The notes: generated by a model from the sequence alone, not told the origin. A stretch of DNA of 31,531 nt from M55B129 sp034189085 (GCA_034189085.1 JAXHVH010000024.1:1-31531), one strand, 5' to 3'. Positions 15,675 through 23,653 are shown, numbered from the stretch's first letter. Translations and numbers: made by a program.

Positions 15675-15884
15675 ATGGCAATTATTGTTAGGCTGGATCG
15701 GGTTATGGTTGACCGCAAAATATCTCTGACAGAGCTGGCTGAAAAAGTGGGTATTACTATGGCCAATCTTTCCCTCCTGAAAACAGGCAAGGTAAGGGCA
15801 ATTCGTTTTTCCACCCTCGAAGCCCTTTGCCGGGAACTCAACTGCCAGCCGGGTGATCTCCTGGAATACAAAGATGAACAGTAA
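15675..15884 (+). CDS. YozG-like Cro/XRE transcriptional regulator
   Basis: 69-residue helix-turn-helix protein that is almost all DNA-binding domain. It begins MAIIVRLDRVMVDRKISLTEL and holds LAEKVGITMANLSLLKTGKV as helices 2-3, then RFSTLEALCRELNCQPGDLLEY, the YozG/HTH_26 ending. GGGAGGG precedes the ATG. It is complete. The family is normally co-transcribed with a DUF2975 membrane protein, here represented at most by a 51-residue ORF upstream. It probably represses the same promoter, though no dyad is obvious there. Confidence 0.88.
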   Translation: MAIIVRLDRVMVDRKISLTELAEKVGITMANLSLLKTGKVRAIRFSTLEALCRELNCQPGDLLEYKDEQ

Positions 15885-15893
15885 CTTTAGCGA

Positions 15894-15952
15894 CTTGCCG
15901 GCAGCATATAAGGCCTGAGTTTTTTGTAGCATGTTTTTTTCATACCGGCAAG
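15894..15952. repeat. Inverted repeat with internal T-runs after the XRE gene
   Basis: CTTGCCGG (15894-15901) and CCGGCAAG (15945-15952) are perfect arms 43 bases apart. Inside lie GGCCTGAG followed by six T and GCATG followed by seven T. It may be a transcription end for the regulator, or the remnant of a small repeat element. It sits between the plus-strand regulator and the minus-strand membrane paralogs. Confidence 0.4.
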
Positions 15953-16001
15953 AGGAAGGAGCAGGGGTGTGAGGATTCAGGTTTTCTGCTCCTTTGCAAT
16001 G

Positions 16002-16409
16002 CTAATAGACCATAAAAACCATTACCAGAATAATAACCCCGAGTAGATAAACGCCGACATCAATCAAAACGATTTTGCGCCCCCTATCTTTTTCTTTTTT
16101 CAGCATCCCGGCGACAGTTTTTTGGAACCGGCCGTAATCAAAGAGCAGTGTTAGCGCCTTGATGGCGGTTAGAGAAAAGAGAATTGTGATATAGATAGAA
16201 TTGGGGACATCCAGAGTAAAATGAAGGTACCAGGTCAGGGCAATCACGACTAAACCTGCCAGAGTAATGACAATTATCTATGGAGGCCGCTTTTCTGAAT
16301 AAAATTTTTTCAGGAACTGATTTTCGTCCCATGGCAACAGATGCATATAGACCGGTTTAAGCAGAGCGGCCAGTCCGAAAATTATACCGAGTGCTTTGAA
16401 ATAATTGAT
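16002..16409 (-). pseudogene. Small membrane protein, paralog A, broken by TAG and start loss
   Basis: One frame reads from INYFKALGIIF to VMVFMVY, about 135 codons with three to four membrane helices. It is cut by a TAG (16278-16280) at codon 44, directly after FYSEKRPP. The sister gene upstream aligns without gaps here, YSEKRPP-stop against YTKKQPLW, so the stop replaces Trp (TGG to TAG, one base). The expected ATG, aligned to MNYF of the sister, is ATC (16407-16409) behind AGAGGTGG; a GTG at 16418 could rescue initiation. The 81-residue part after the stop has its own GTG at 16247 and might be made alone. Function unknown. The conserved core is TWYLHFTLDVPNSIYITI. Confidence 0.72.
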
Positions 16410-16443
16410 TGTGTCCACCTCTTTTTAAATGGACAGCTATTGC

Positions 16444-16845
16444 TTAGTACAACAGAAAGTCCAACATTAAGGAGATTGCACCGAGTGTCAGAGCAAATAG
16501 GTTAATCAGGGTCAAGGTTTTACGGTCCTTTTTAAGAACCTGCTCAACAAAAGCACGAAACCGCTTATAATTAAAAAGCACCTGCGAAGGTTTAATCAGG
16601 GTCAGAGAAATCAGTATGGTAATAACTATTGAATAGGGCACATCAGCGGTAAAGTGCATGTACCAGGTATAAACTACGAGGATGAATCCCAGAAAACCAA
16701 CTACCCAGATCCATAAAGGCTGCTTTTTTGTGTAAGACCTTTTCAGTTCAAAAGCATTCTACTGCCTGGGGGAAAATTGTATAGCAGTTCTGGTGAGGAT
16801 TAAAATTGCACCGAAAGCTATGCTCAGAACCTGAAAATAATTCAT
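16444..16845 (-). pseudogene. Small membrane protein, paralog B, broken by TAG
   Basis: Full frame of 133 codons plus stop from ATG 16845 (AAGGAG upstream), reading MNYFQVLSIAFGAILILT through TWYMHFTADVPYSIVITI to FLLY, with about four membrane helices. A single TAG (16759-16761) interrupts at codon 29, after FSPRQ. Paralog A has Glu at that exact position in a gapless alignment from residue 1, so one GAG-to-TAG change explains it. Homology with paralog A continues on both sides of the stop, which shows that the frame was a real gene. A promoter with TTGCGC and TATACT precedes it. I do not recognise the family; these look like tandem copies of a conserved hypothetical membrane protein. Confidence 0.75.
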
Positions 16846-16884
16846 CGAGAGTCTCCTTGTAAAAATATGCTGATTGCTTTGTAT

Positions 16885-16913
16885 AGTATACTTTGCAGTG
16901 CATTCATGCGCAA
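16885..16913 (-). promoter_or_regulatory. Promoter of the membrane paralog pair
   Basis: On the minus strand TTGCGC (16908-16913) is 17 bases from TATACT (16885-16890), about 40 bases before the ATG at 16845. It would transcribe both paralogs. Confidence 0.55.
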
Positions 16914-16958
16914 GCGAAAAATTGCTTGCAATACTATGTCTTTGTCACACAGTTGCAC

Positions 16959-16988
16959 TTGAACAATCTGCTGAGATGAAGATATAAT
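16959..16988 (+). promoter_or_regulatory. Promoter of the spermidine-synthase-like gene
   Basis: TTGAAC (16959-16964) and TATAAT (16983-16988) with an 18-base spacer, about 70 bases before the GTG at 17059. It diverges from the promoter of the membrane paralogs. Confidence 0.55.
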
Positions 16989-17058
16989 TAATTTTTGGAA
17001 GGCTGGATAAAATGATAGAGCAGAATAGCGCTTGTAGAAGAAGAGAGAGGTAAAAGCA

Positions 17059-17751
17059 GTGAGTATCCCAAAGGAACCTTTGAGGGTGATCGAAAGATGC
17101 AGGGGCCTGGCTGGTGATCTGCAGTTGCAGCGGCGGGGAGATGACTATGAAATAATTTACAACGGGGCTTTTCTGATGGCCAGCTATAATGGTGCTTCGG
17201 AAAAAGCCGCTATCCGGGATGCCCTGCAGGTAGTGCAGAGAAAAGAAAAACCGCTGGCCGTCCTTATGGGTGGGCTCGGCATGGGCTACAGCTTGCAGGA
17301 AGCCCTGGTTTGTCCGCAGGTAAACCGGGTGACTGTGGCCGAAATTGAGCCGACCATCATTAAATGGAACCGGAATATTTTACAACCCCTGAATGGCCGT
17401 GCCCTGGCAGATCCGCGGGCTGAAATTGTTGCTGCCGATTTTAGCACAGTCCTTGTTGAGGAAGCGAAGAAGGCAACTCGGAAAGGGCCTGTTTTTGATG
17501 TAATAATGGTTGATACAGATAATGGTAGCAGCTGGCTCAGCCTCCCTGAGAATGTTTTTCTATACAGCGAAGAAGGACTGAGTCTGATCAACAGGTGCCT
17601 TGTCCCGGGTGGAACGGCCAGTTTCTGGTGTTCCAGGCGTGAAAAATCATTCGAAGAGAGATTAAAAAAAATATTTTACTGGATTAGTTTTCGGTGTATA
17701 AATGAAAAAACAGGGCATCAGGGCTGCTATTATCTGTCTGGAAAACCCTGA
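17059..17751 (+). CDS. Spermidine-synthase-like Rossmann methyltransferase-fold protein
   Basis: Protein of 230 residues with a Rossmann-fold core like polyamine aminopropyltransferases. The nucleotide-binding loop is VLMGGLGMGYSL, the acidic strand-2 end is VAEIEPTIIKW, followed by DPRAEIVAADF and FDVIMVDTDNG, where spermidine synthases have their catalytic Asp. The first 60 residues form a short beta-rich start (YEIIYNGAFLMASYNG), smaller than the usual N-terminal domain. It starts at GTG 17059 with AGAGAGG upstream. Such proteins are often annotated as spermidine synthase, but no partner speE/speD genes are near, so an alternative methyltransferase role is open. It stands alone, with its own promoter. 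Confidence 0.72.
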   Translation: MSIPKEPLRVIERCRGLAGDLQLQRRGDDYEIIYNGAFLMASYNGASEKAAIRDALQVVQRKEKPLAVLMGGLGMGYSLQEALVCPQVNRVTVAEIEPTIIKWNRNILQPLNGRALADPRAEIVAADFSTVLVEEAKKATRKGPVFDVIMVDTDNGSSWLSLPENVFLYSEEGLSLINRCLVPGGTASFWCSRREKSFEERLKKIFYWISFRCINEKTGHQGCYYLSGKP

Positions 17752-17866
17752 GAGGTTGCAGCATAGAAAACTCGATTGCTATTCTGTGAAATGGTTACCC
17801 TGAAAAACTTTTATTTTAAGCAGACCGAAAACAAGGAATATATAACCATTTAAGGGACTGCATGCC

Positions 17867-17895
17867 TTGTAATTTTATTTTTCTACCCTTATAAT
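17867..17895 (+). promoter_or_regulatory. carAB promoter
   Basis: TTGTAA (17867-17872) and TATAAT (17890-17895) with a 17-base spacer, about 90 bases before carA. The -35 overlaps the CCTTGT end of a long-range ACAAGG/CCTTGT repeat. Confidence 0.7.
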
Positions 17896-17931
17896 CATAA
17901 AGATATTTAGAAATTTTTTTGCTAAATGTCC

Positions 17932-17945
17932 ATTTCCCGGGAAAT
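17932..17945. promoter_or_regulatory. 14-bp perfect palindrome in the carA leader
   Basis: ATTTCCCGGGAAAT is a full palindrome about 30 bases downstream of the expected transcription start and 38 bases before the carA start. It may be a repressor site or an RNA structure. It is not a recognisable PyrR anti-terminator or ArgR box. Confidence 0.45.
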
Positions 17946-17982
17946 AGCTTAACTACACAAATGCCGCAAAGGAGGAGCAGCC

Positions 17983-19110
17983 CTGCAAACTTTACTTGTT
18001 CTGGAAGATGGATTTACACTGAAAGGAGAAAGTTTTTCAGGAAAAGGCGAAGTATTTGGTGAAGTGGTTTTTAATACATCAATGACCGGATATCAGGAGA
18101 TGGTTACCGATCCATCCTACCGGGGACAGATCCTCAATCTCACCTGCCCCCTTATAGGTAACTATGGTGTAAACGAATATGACTTTGAATCGGCCCTTCC
18201 CCAGGTGGAAGGGCTTTTGGTTAAAGAATACTGCTGGCAGCCGCGTAGCTGGCGGGCTCGGGAATCGCTGGGCACAATGCTGGATCGGCATGACATTCTT
18301 GGAGTGGAGGGAATTGACACGCGTTCCCTTACTTTGCACCTGCGGAGGGCAGGGACTATGAAGGGGATTCTTTCTACTATCGAAAATGACCCTGCAGTTC
18401 TTCAACGTCGGCTTAATGATTTCCCGGGAATCAATGCCAGGGATCTTGTTGGAGAAGTGACATGTCAGTCAGCTCACCCCTGGACTGAACGTTCGCCGGA
18501 AATTGTTACCCCTGTAGGCTGTCGGGAAACGGGGTTTGTTGGAGAGAACCTACATGTGGTGGTTTATGATTTTGGAGTAAAGTACAGTATTCTTCGCAGC
18601 CTGGCCAACCTTGGCTGCCGGGTGACGGTAGTGCCCTGCCGGACATCTGCTGCCGAAGCGCTGGCGCTGAAGCCGGATGGTGTTTTGCTTTCCAACGGCC
18701 CAGGTGATCCGGCATCATACAGTGATATTATTCCTATCATCCAGGCCATTCTGGGTCGCGTACCCATCTTTGGCATTTGCCTTGGGCATCAGCTCCTGGG
18801 TATGGCCCTCGGCTTTTCCACTTTTAAACTACCCTTCGGCCATCGCGGAGGGAACCATCCTGTCAGGGAATTGGCAAGTAGAAAAGTCAACATAACTTCC
18901 CAGAATCACGGTTACTGTCTTAAGCTCGGTGAAGAAACAGGGGCTACCGTTCCGACTCACATCAATTTGAATGACGGGACCCTGGAAGGTTTAGAGAACA
19001 GGGAGCGGTGGTGTTTTTCCGTCCAGTACCATCCTGAAGCGGCACCCGGTCCCCAGGATTCAACCAATCTTTATAAAAAATTTGTAGTTATGATGCAAAA
19101 TAAAGTTTGA
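17983..19110 (+). CDS. carA: Carbamoyl-phosphate synthase small subunit
   Basis: Glutamine amidotransferase subunit of about 375 residues, which releases ammonia for CarB. The conserved N-terminus (QTLLVLEDGFTLKGESF, FNTSMTGYQEMVTDPSY) requires a start near 17983. The only suitable codon there is CTG, seven bases after AAAGGAGG. GTG 18064 would cut off a conserved strand. The C-terminal class I glutaminase domain shows NGPGDP, the nucleophile Cys in FGICLGHQLLGMALG, and the His/Glu pair in QYHPEAAPGPQD. It is followed after 16 bases by carB. Non-ATG, non-GTG/TTG initiation in an essential-type gene is odd and could also be a sequence error. Function is otherwise certain. Confidence 0.95.
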   Translation: MQTLLVLEDGFTLKGESFSGKGEVFGEVVFNTSMTGYQEMVTDPSYRGQILNLTCPLIGNYGVNEYDFESALPQVEGLLVKEYCWQPRSWRARESLGTMLDRHDILGVEGIDTRSLTLHLRRAGTMKGILSTIENDPAVLQRRLNDFPGINARDLVGEVTCQSAHPWTERSPEIVTPVGCRETGFVGENLHVVVYDFGVKYSILRSLANLGCRVTVVPCRTSAAEALALKPDGVLLSNGPGDPASYSDIIPIIQAILGRVPIFGICLGHQLLGMALGFSTFKLPFGHRGGNHPVRELASRKVNITSQNHGYCLKLGEETGATVPTHINLNDGTLEGLENRERWCFSVQYHPEAAPGPQDSTNLYKKFVVMMQNKV

Positions 19111-19126
19111 AAAGAGGCTGGTAAAA

Positions 19127-22100
19127 TTGCCAAGGCGGAGTGACCTGCAGAAAATCATGTTAATAGGTTCAGGGCCAATTGTCATCGGCCAGGCCTGTGA
19201 ATTTGACTATTCAGGGACCCAGGCCTGCCGGGCGCTTAAAGAAGAAGGCTATGAGGTAGTGCTGATCAACAATAACCCTGCTACCATTATGACCGATCCG
19301 GCAATGGCCGACCGAACTTACATTGAACCGCTGACGGCGGAAACGGCTGTCAAGGTTATCGAAAAAGAGCGCCCCCAGGCCCTGCTGCCTACTCTGGGCG
19401 GACAGACTGCCCTTAATCTGGCAGTTGAACTTGCCGACAGCGGGCAGCTGGACCGCTATGGTGTAGAACTCATCGGTGCCGATGCTGATGTAATCAAGAA
19501 AGCAGAGAACAGGGACCTCTTCAAGGAAGCGATGAACCGAATCGGCCTGGCGATAGCTGAAAGCGTGCATCTAAAAAATGTGGGTGAAGCACTGGCTTTT
19601 GCCGATATTCATGGCTATCCGCTGGTTATCAGGCCTTCTTTTACTCTTGGAGGTGCCGGAGGCGGCATTGCTCTTAATAAGGAACAGCTGGTGGAAATGG
19701 TTGGGACAGGTCTGGATATTAGCCCCATCAAACAGGTGCTGGTAGAGGAATCGCTGACTGGATGGAAAGAGTTTGAACTGGAGCTCATGCGCGATCACAA
19801 CGACAATGTGGTGGTCATTTGTTCCATTGAAAATGTTGATCCCATGGGTGTCCATACCGGGGAGAGCATCACCGTTGCGCCGGCTCAGACGTTGAGTGAT
19901 CTGGAATACCAGGTAATGCGTACCGCTTCCATTGCAGCGATGCGTGAAATAGGGGTTGATACCGGCGGTTGTAATATCCAGTTTGCAGTCGAGCCGGATA
20001 GCGGTCGACTGGTAGTGGTGGAAATGAATCCGCGTGTGTCACGCTCATCGGCCCTTGCTTCCAAGGCTACCGGTTTTCCCATTGCTAAGATTGCCGCCAA
20101 GCTGGCTGCTGGATATACCCTTGATGAACTAACAAACGATATTACCAGGGAAACCCCCGCTTCTTTCGAGCCGGCTATTGATTACTGTGTGGTCAAAATC
20201 CCGCGCTGGGATTTTACCAAGTTCCCGGGAGCGGATCAGACCCTGACCACCCGCATGAAATCGGTTGGCGAAGTGATGAGTATCGGGCGTACCTACAAGG
20301 AAGCGCTCCAGAAGGCCCTTCGTTCGCTGGAACAGGGCTATGACGGATTGATGGATCCGAAAAGTCAGGAGAGTGGTGAACTTTACACCAGTCTGGATCA
20401 GCTGAAAGAAGCTTTACCTCTACCCCGGGCTTCACGCATTTTTACTATTGCCGATGCTCTGCGCAAAGGCTTGTCCTCAGATGAAATATACAGCCTCACC
20501 GGCATCGACAGCTGGTTCATCGACCAGGTTTTACACCTGGTGGAATTTGAAGATAAATTGCGCCTCGCCGAAGAGCTGAATGAGGAGATGCTCTGGCAGG
20601 CCAAAACATGGGGTTTTTCCGACAGCCGGATCGCTTTTTTACGGGGGACTGAGGAAAAGGTAATCCGAGAGTTACGCCGCAGGTATTCAATTTATCCCGT
20701 TTACCGCAGGGTTGATACCTGTGCCGGTGAATTTGAAGCTTACACCCCCTATCTCTATTCAACTTACGAACGGGGTGCTGTAGAAACCATGGCGGAACAG
20801 CCTTCTGCGAATGAGGGAAGCAAGGGTAAAGTAATTATCTTGGGCGGCGGCCCCAACCGCATTGGCCAGGGCCTTGAATTTGATTACTGCTGCGTCCAGG
20901 CTGCGCTTACTCTCAGGAAAGATGGTTACCGGGTGATCATGGTTAATTGCAACCCGGAAACGGTAAGTACCGATTATGATGTTTCAGACTGCCTCTATTT
21001 CGAACCGCTCACCCTGGAAGATGTTTTAAATGTTTGTCATGAAGAGGATCCTGAAGGCCTGATCCTGCAGTTCGGCGGCCAGACCCCTCTTAAACTTGCT
21101 TTGCCTCTGTTGGAGGAAGGCATACCTATCTGGGGGACCTCGCCCCGTGACATTGACCGGGCTGAAAATCGGCGCGAATTTGCTGTGGTAGTGGACAAGC
21201 TGGATCTATGGGAACCGGCTTATGGCATTGCGGCTCACCGGTCGGAGGCCAGGGAAATTGCTGCAAGGCTTGGTTTCCCCATACTTGTAAGGCCCTCTTA
21301 TGTACTGGGGGGATTGGCCATGCGCCTGGTTTATACCCCTGAAGAACTTGATATTTATCTCCAGTCGGGGCCGCCGATCAATTCTGCTAATCCGTTGCTG
21401 ATTGACAAGTACCTGGAGGGAGCGGTCGAACTTGACGTTGATGCTCTCTGCGATGGGGAAAAAATGGTGATCGGGGGGATTATGGAGCACGTGGAACAGG
21501 CCGGAGTGCATTCAGGTGACAGCTGCTGCGTGTTGCCCCCTTACAGTATCGGGACTCAGCAGTTAAAAGACATTCACCGCCAGACTGAGCTGCTGGCCCA
21601 CGAGCTGAATATCCGGGGTTTGCTAAATATTCAATTTGCCATTCACGGACGAGAAGTCTATATCCTGGAAGCTAATCCTCGTGCATCACGGACGGTTCCC
21701 TTTACCGGCAAGGCAACGGGCATGCCCCTTGCGGGACTGGCTGCCCAGGTGATTGCCGGCGCTTCCCTTGACGAGCTTGGTTTTACTGCTGAAATAATAC
21801 CTGACTATTATTCTGTTAAGGAAGCGGTGTTTTCCTTCAGCCGCTTTGATAATGCTGATATTGTCCTCGGTCCGGAGATGCGTTCCACCGGTGAAGTTAT
21901 GGGTATAGACAGCAACCTCGGTCTGGCTATGGCCAAAGCCCAGCTGGCGGCGGGAACACCTCTTCCGGTGAAGGGGCAAATATTTATCACTGTTGCTGAC
22001 ATAGACAAGCCACAGGCGGTGGAGCTGGGTCGGTCGCTGTCGAGGCTTGGCTACGACCTGCTGGCTACGAGGGGGACGGCGGCAGCGCTGCGTGTTGCTG

Positions 22101-22384
22101 GAGTAGAAGTTAAGGAGGTAAAAAAAATCAGCGAGGGTTCACCACACATGCTCGATTTTATCAATGATGGAAAAGTTGATTTAATAATCAATACACCAGC
22201 CGGGTCAGGTGCCTTTTCAGATGGCAAATGCATGCGTCAGCAGGCGGTGCACCGGGGAGTTTCCATCATCACCACCATGCAGGGGGCTATGGCTGCCCTC
22301 GAGGGAATGCGAGCACTTCAGCATTCCGGTATGAGCGTGCAGTGCCTGCAAGAATACTATCGCGGTTCCTCACCTTCTTCGTAA
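19127..22384 (+). CDS. carB: Carbamoyl-phosphate synthase large subunit
   Basis: Large subunit of 1085 residues, making carbamoyl phosphate from bicarbonate, two ATP and ammonia passed from CarA, for pyrimidine and arginine synthesis. The two homologous halves each hold an ATP-grasp unit: MLIGSGPIVIGQACEFDYSG at the start and VIILGGGPNRIGQGLEFDYC near residue 570. A C-terminal MGS-type allosteric domain (about 940-1070) includes FITVADIDKP and INTPAGSGAFSDG. The start is TTG 19127 with AAGAGG upstream. Length is typical. The gene overlaps the convergent M42 peptidase gene tail-to-tail by 28 bases. Confidence 0.98.
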   Translation: MPRRSDLQKIMLIGSGPIVIGQACEFDYSGTQACRALKEEGYEVVLINNNPATIMTDPAMADRTYIEPLTAETAVKVIEKERPQALLPTLGGQTALNLAVELADSGQLDRYGVELIGADADVIKKAENRDLFKEAMNRIGLAIAESVHLKNVGEALAFADIHGYPLVIRPSFTLGGAGGGIALNKEQLVEMVGTGLDISPIKQVLVEESLTGWKEFELELMRDHNDNVVVICSIENVDPMGVHTGESITVAPAQTLSDLEYQVMRTASIAAMREIGVDTGGCNIQFAVEPDSGRLVVVEMNPRVSRSSALASKATGFPIAKIAAKLAAGYTLDELTNDITRETPASFEPAIDYCVVKIPRWDFTKFPGADQTLTTRMKSVGEVMSIGRTYKEALQKALRSLEQGYDGLMDPKSQESGELYTSLDQLKEALPLPRASRIFTIADALRKGLSSDEIYSLTGIDSWFIDQVLHLVEFEDKLRLAEELNEEMLWQAKTWGFSDSRIAFLRGTEEKVIRELRRRYSIYPVYRRVDTCAGEFEAYTPYLYSTYERGAVETMAEQPSANEGSKGKVIILGGGPNRIGQGLEFDYCCVQAALTLRKDGYRVIMVNCNPETVSTDYDVSDCLYFEPLTLEDVLNVCHEEDPEGLILQFGGQTPLKLALPLLEEGIPIWGTSPRDIDRAENRREFAVVVDKLDLWEPAYGIAAHRSEAREIAARLGFPILVRPSYVLGGLAMRLVYTPEELDIYLQSGPPINSANPLLIDKYLEGAVELDVDALCDGEKMVIGGIMEHVEQAGVHSGDSCCVLPPYSIGTQQLKDIHRQTELLAHELNIRGLLNIQFAIHGREVYILEANPRASRTVPFTGKATGMPLAGLAAQVIAGASLDELGFTAEIIPDYYSVKEAVFSFSRFDNADIVLGPEMRSTGEVMGIDSNLGLAMAKAQLAAGTPLPVKGQIFITVADIDKPQAVELGRSLSRLGYDLLATRGTAAALRVAGVEVKEVKKISEGSPHMLDFINDGKVDLIINTPAGSGAFSDGKCMRQQAVHRGVSIITTMQGAMAALEGMRALQHSGMSVQCLQEYYRGSSPSS

Positions 22385-23496
22385 GAGATGCCGGGCTGCG
22401 TTGGGAAACCCTTCAGGGGGCCGATATTGACGCGATCCCTCGGACAGGTCAGCTCAGTCTGCAGGTAGGCTAAGAGCAGGCTGGATACCGCCTGCAGTGA
22501 ATCGTGGTGGGCTCTTTCATAACCGTGAGACGCGTCAACCCCGAAACCGACCAGGGCTGTGCGAAGGTCGTTGCCTGCGGCCAGGGCGGAGGCGCTGTCA
22601 CTGCGGTAATGCCTGAATACTTCCCTTTGATGGTTTATCTTAAGCCCATTACAGAGATCAATCAACCGGTGGGTCAGGTGATAATCGAAGGGACCGGCAG
22701 AATCCATCATGCAAATACTTACTCCCAGTTTGCTTGAATTTTGTCCTTTGGCTAATGTTGCATTGTCTACGGTAACCATCTCGGCTACATTTTCCTGTAA
22801 CCCTGTTGAAGCACCAACCCCCACTTCCTCGGCAATAGTAAAGAGCAGTTTGCAGGTCACCGGCAAAGAAATTTTATTTTCCCAGATTGCCCTGGCCGTT
22901 CCCAGAACTAATGACACTCCTGCCTTGTTGTCCAGGTGGCGGGCATTGATATAGCCGCTTTCGCTGACTTCCGGAAGGGAGTCCACTGCTACGTAATCAC
23001 CCACATGCAGGCCCAGTTCCTGGAGTTCTTTTTCATTCTCACATAGCTCATCGATGCGTACTTCTACATTGTCCCAGCTGACCGGCTGGCTGTCGATCTC
23101 CTGCCCGTAAGTGTGTCCGGAGGCTTTGAGGGGGATTATTGTTCCTCTCAAGGTGCCGCCGTCGGTAAAAATAGTCACGCGGGCACCTTCGGCAAAGCGG
23201 CTTGACCAGGTGCCAATGGGGGCAATCCCCAGGCGTCCGTTTTTTTTTAATCTTCGAACCATTGCTCCCAGTGTGTCGAGGTGAGTGACGATCGCCCGGG
23301 TCGGTTCTTCCTGCCGGCCGGGCAGGACCGCCCTGATCGCCCCGCGCCTGGTCAGCTCGAATTCAATCCCCAGGTGGGAGAGCTCCTCGCCAACAAAGTG
23401 AACTATCTGGTCTGTATAACCTGACGGACTCGGAATCTGGAGCAGCTGCATTAATATGTTCTGCACGTAACTCATATCAACTTTAATATTTTTCAT
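22357..23496 (-). CDS. M42-family metallopeptidase (NAGGN-type subgroup)
   Basis: Dinuclear zinc/cobalt peptidase of 379 residues. Metal-ligand regions are visible: VTHLDTLG (His and Asp), ARHLDNKAG (bridging Asp), TIAEEVG (catalytic Glu pair), VTVDNAT, and a late His in DASHGYERAHHDS. LPLKASGHT-like GTIIPLKASGHTYG and GRLGIAPIGTWSSRFAEGAR match the subgroup that in some bacteria accompanies synthesis of the osmolyte NAGGN. No NAGGN amidotransferase or synthetase gene is near, so here it is probably a stand-alone aminopeptidase. ATG 23496 follows AAAGGAG. A terminator-like hairpin sits in the leader. The last nine codons overlap carB in antisense. Confidence 0.88.
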   Translation of the reverse strand: MKNIKVDMSYVQNILMQLLQIPSPSGYTDQIVHFVGEELSHLGIEFELTRRGAIRAVLPGRQEEPTRAIVTHLDTLGAMVRRLKKNGRLGIAPIGTWSSRFAEGARVTIFTDGGTLRGTIIPLKASGHTYGQEIDSQPVSWDNVEVRIDELCENEKELQELGLHVGDYVAVDSLPEVSESGYINARHLDNKAGVSLVLGTARAIWENKISLPVTCKLLFTIAEEVGVGASTGLQENVAEMVTVDNATLAKGQNSSKLGVSICMMDSAGPFDYHLTHRLIDLCNGLKINHQREVFRHYRSDSASALAAGNDLRTALVGFGVDASHGYERAHHDSLQAVSSLLLAYLQTELTCPRDRVNIGPLKGFPTQPGISYEEGEEPR

Positions 23497-23518
23497 AATG
23501 GAACTCCTTTCAGCAAAT

Positions 23519-23544
23519 AAAAAGCCTGTTCCTAAGGAGCAGGC
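23519..23544 (-). terminator. Terminator/possible attenuator in the M42 leader
   Basis: On the minus strand GCCTGCTCC and GGAACAGGC pair over a TTA loop (one wobble), followed by five T and ATTT. It precedes the M42 gene, which begins about 23 bases later, and no other minus-strand gene lies upstream to be ended. An upstream AAGGAG can pair with the CTCCTT in the hairpin, a competing structure. See findings for a possible leader peptide. Confidence 0.65.
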
Positions 23545-23623
23545 ACCAGATCTCCTTTTCTAATTTCTTTCTTTATCCGAAAAGATTATCCTCTTTTAAA
23601 AATGCATAATAAATGAAATACGA

Positions 23624-23653
23624 TTCCACAATACGGGATTTATATGGTATACT
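23624..23653 (+). promoter_or_regulatory. Weak candidate gltB promoter
   Basis: TATACT (23648-23653) is a fair -10 about 30 bases before gltB, but the -35 at a proper distance (TTCCAC, 23624-23629, spacer 18) is weak. An activator may be needed, as is common for gltAB promoters. This is only a candidate. Confidence 0.35.
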
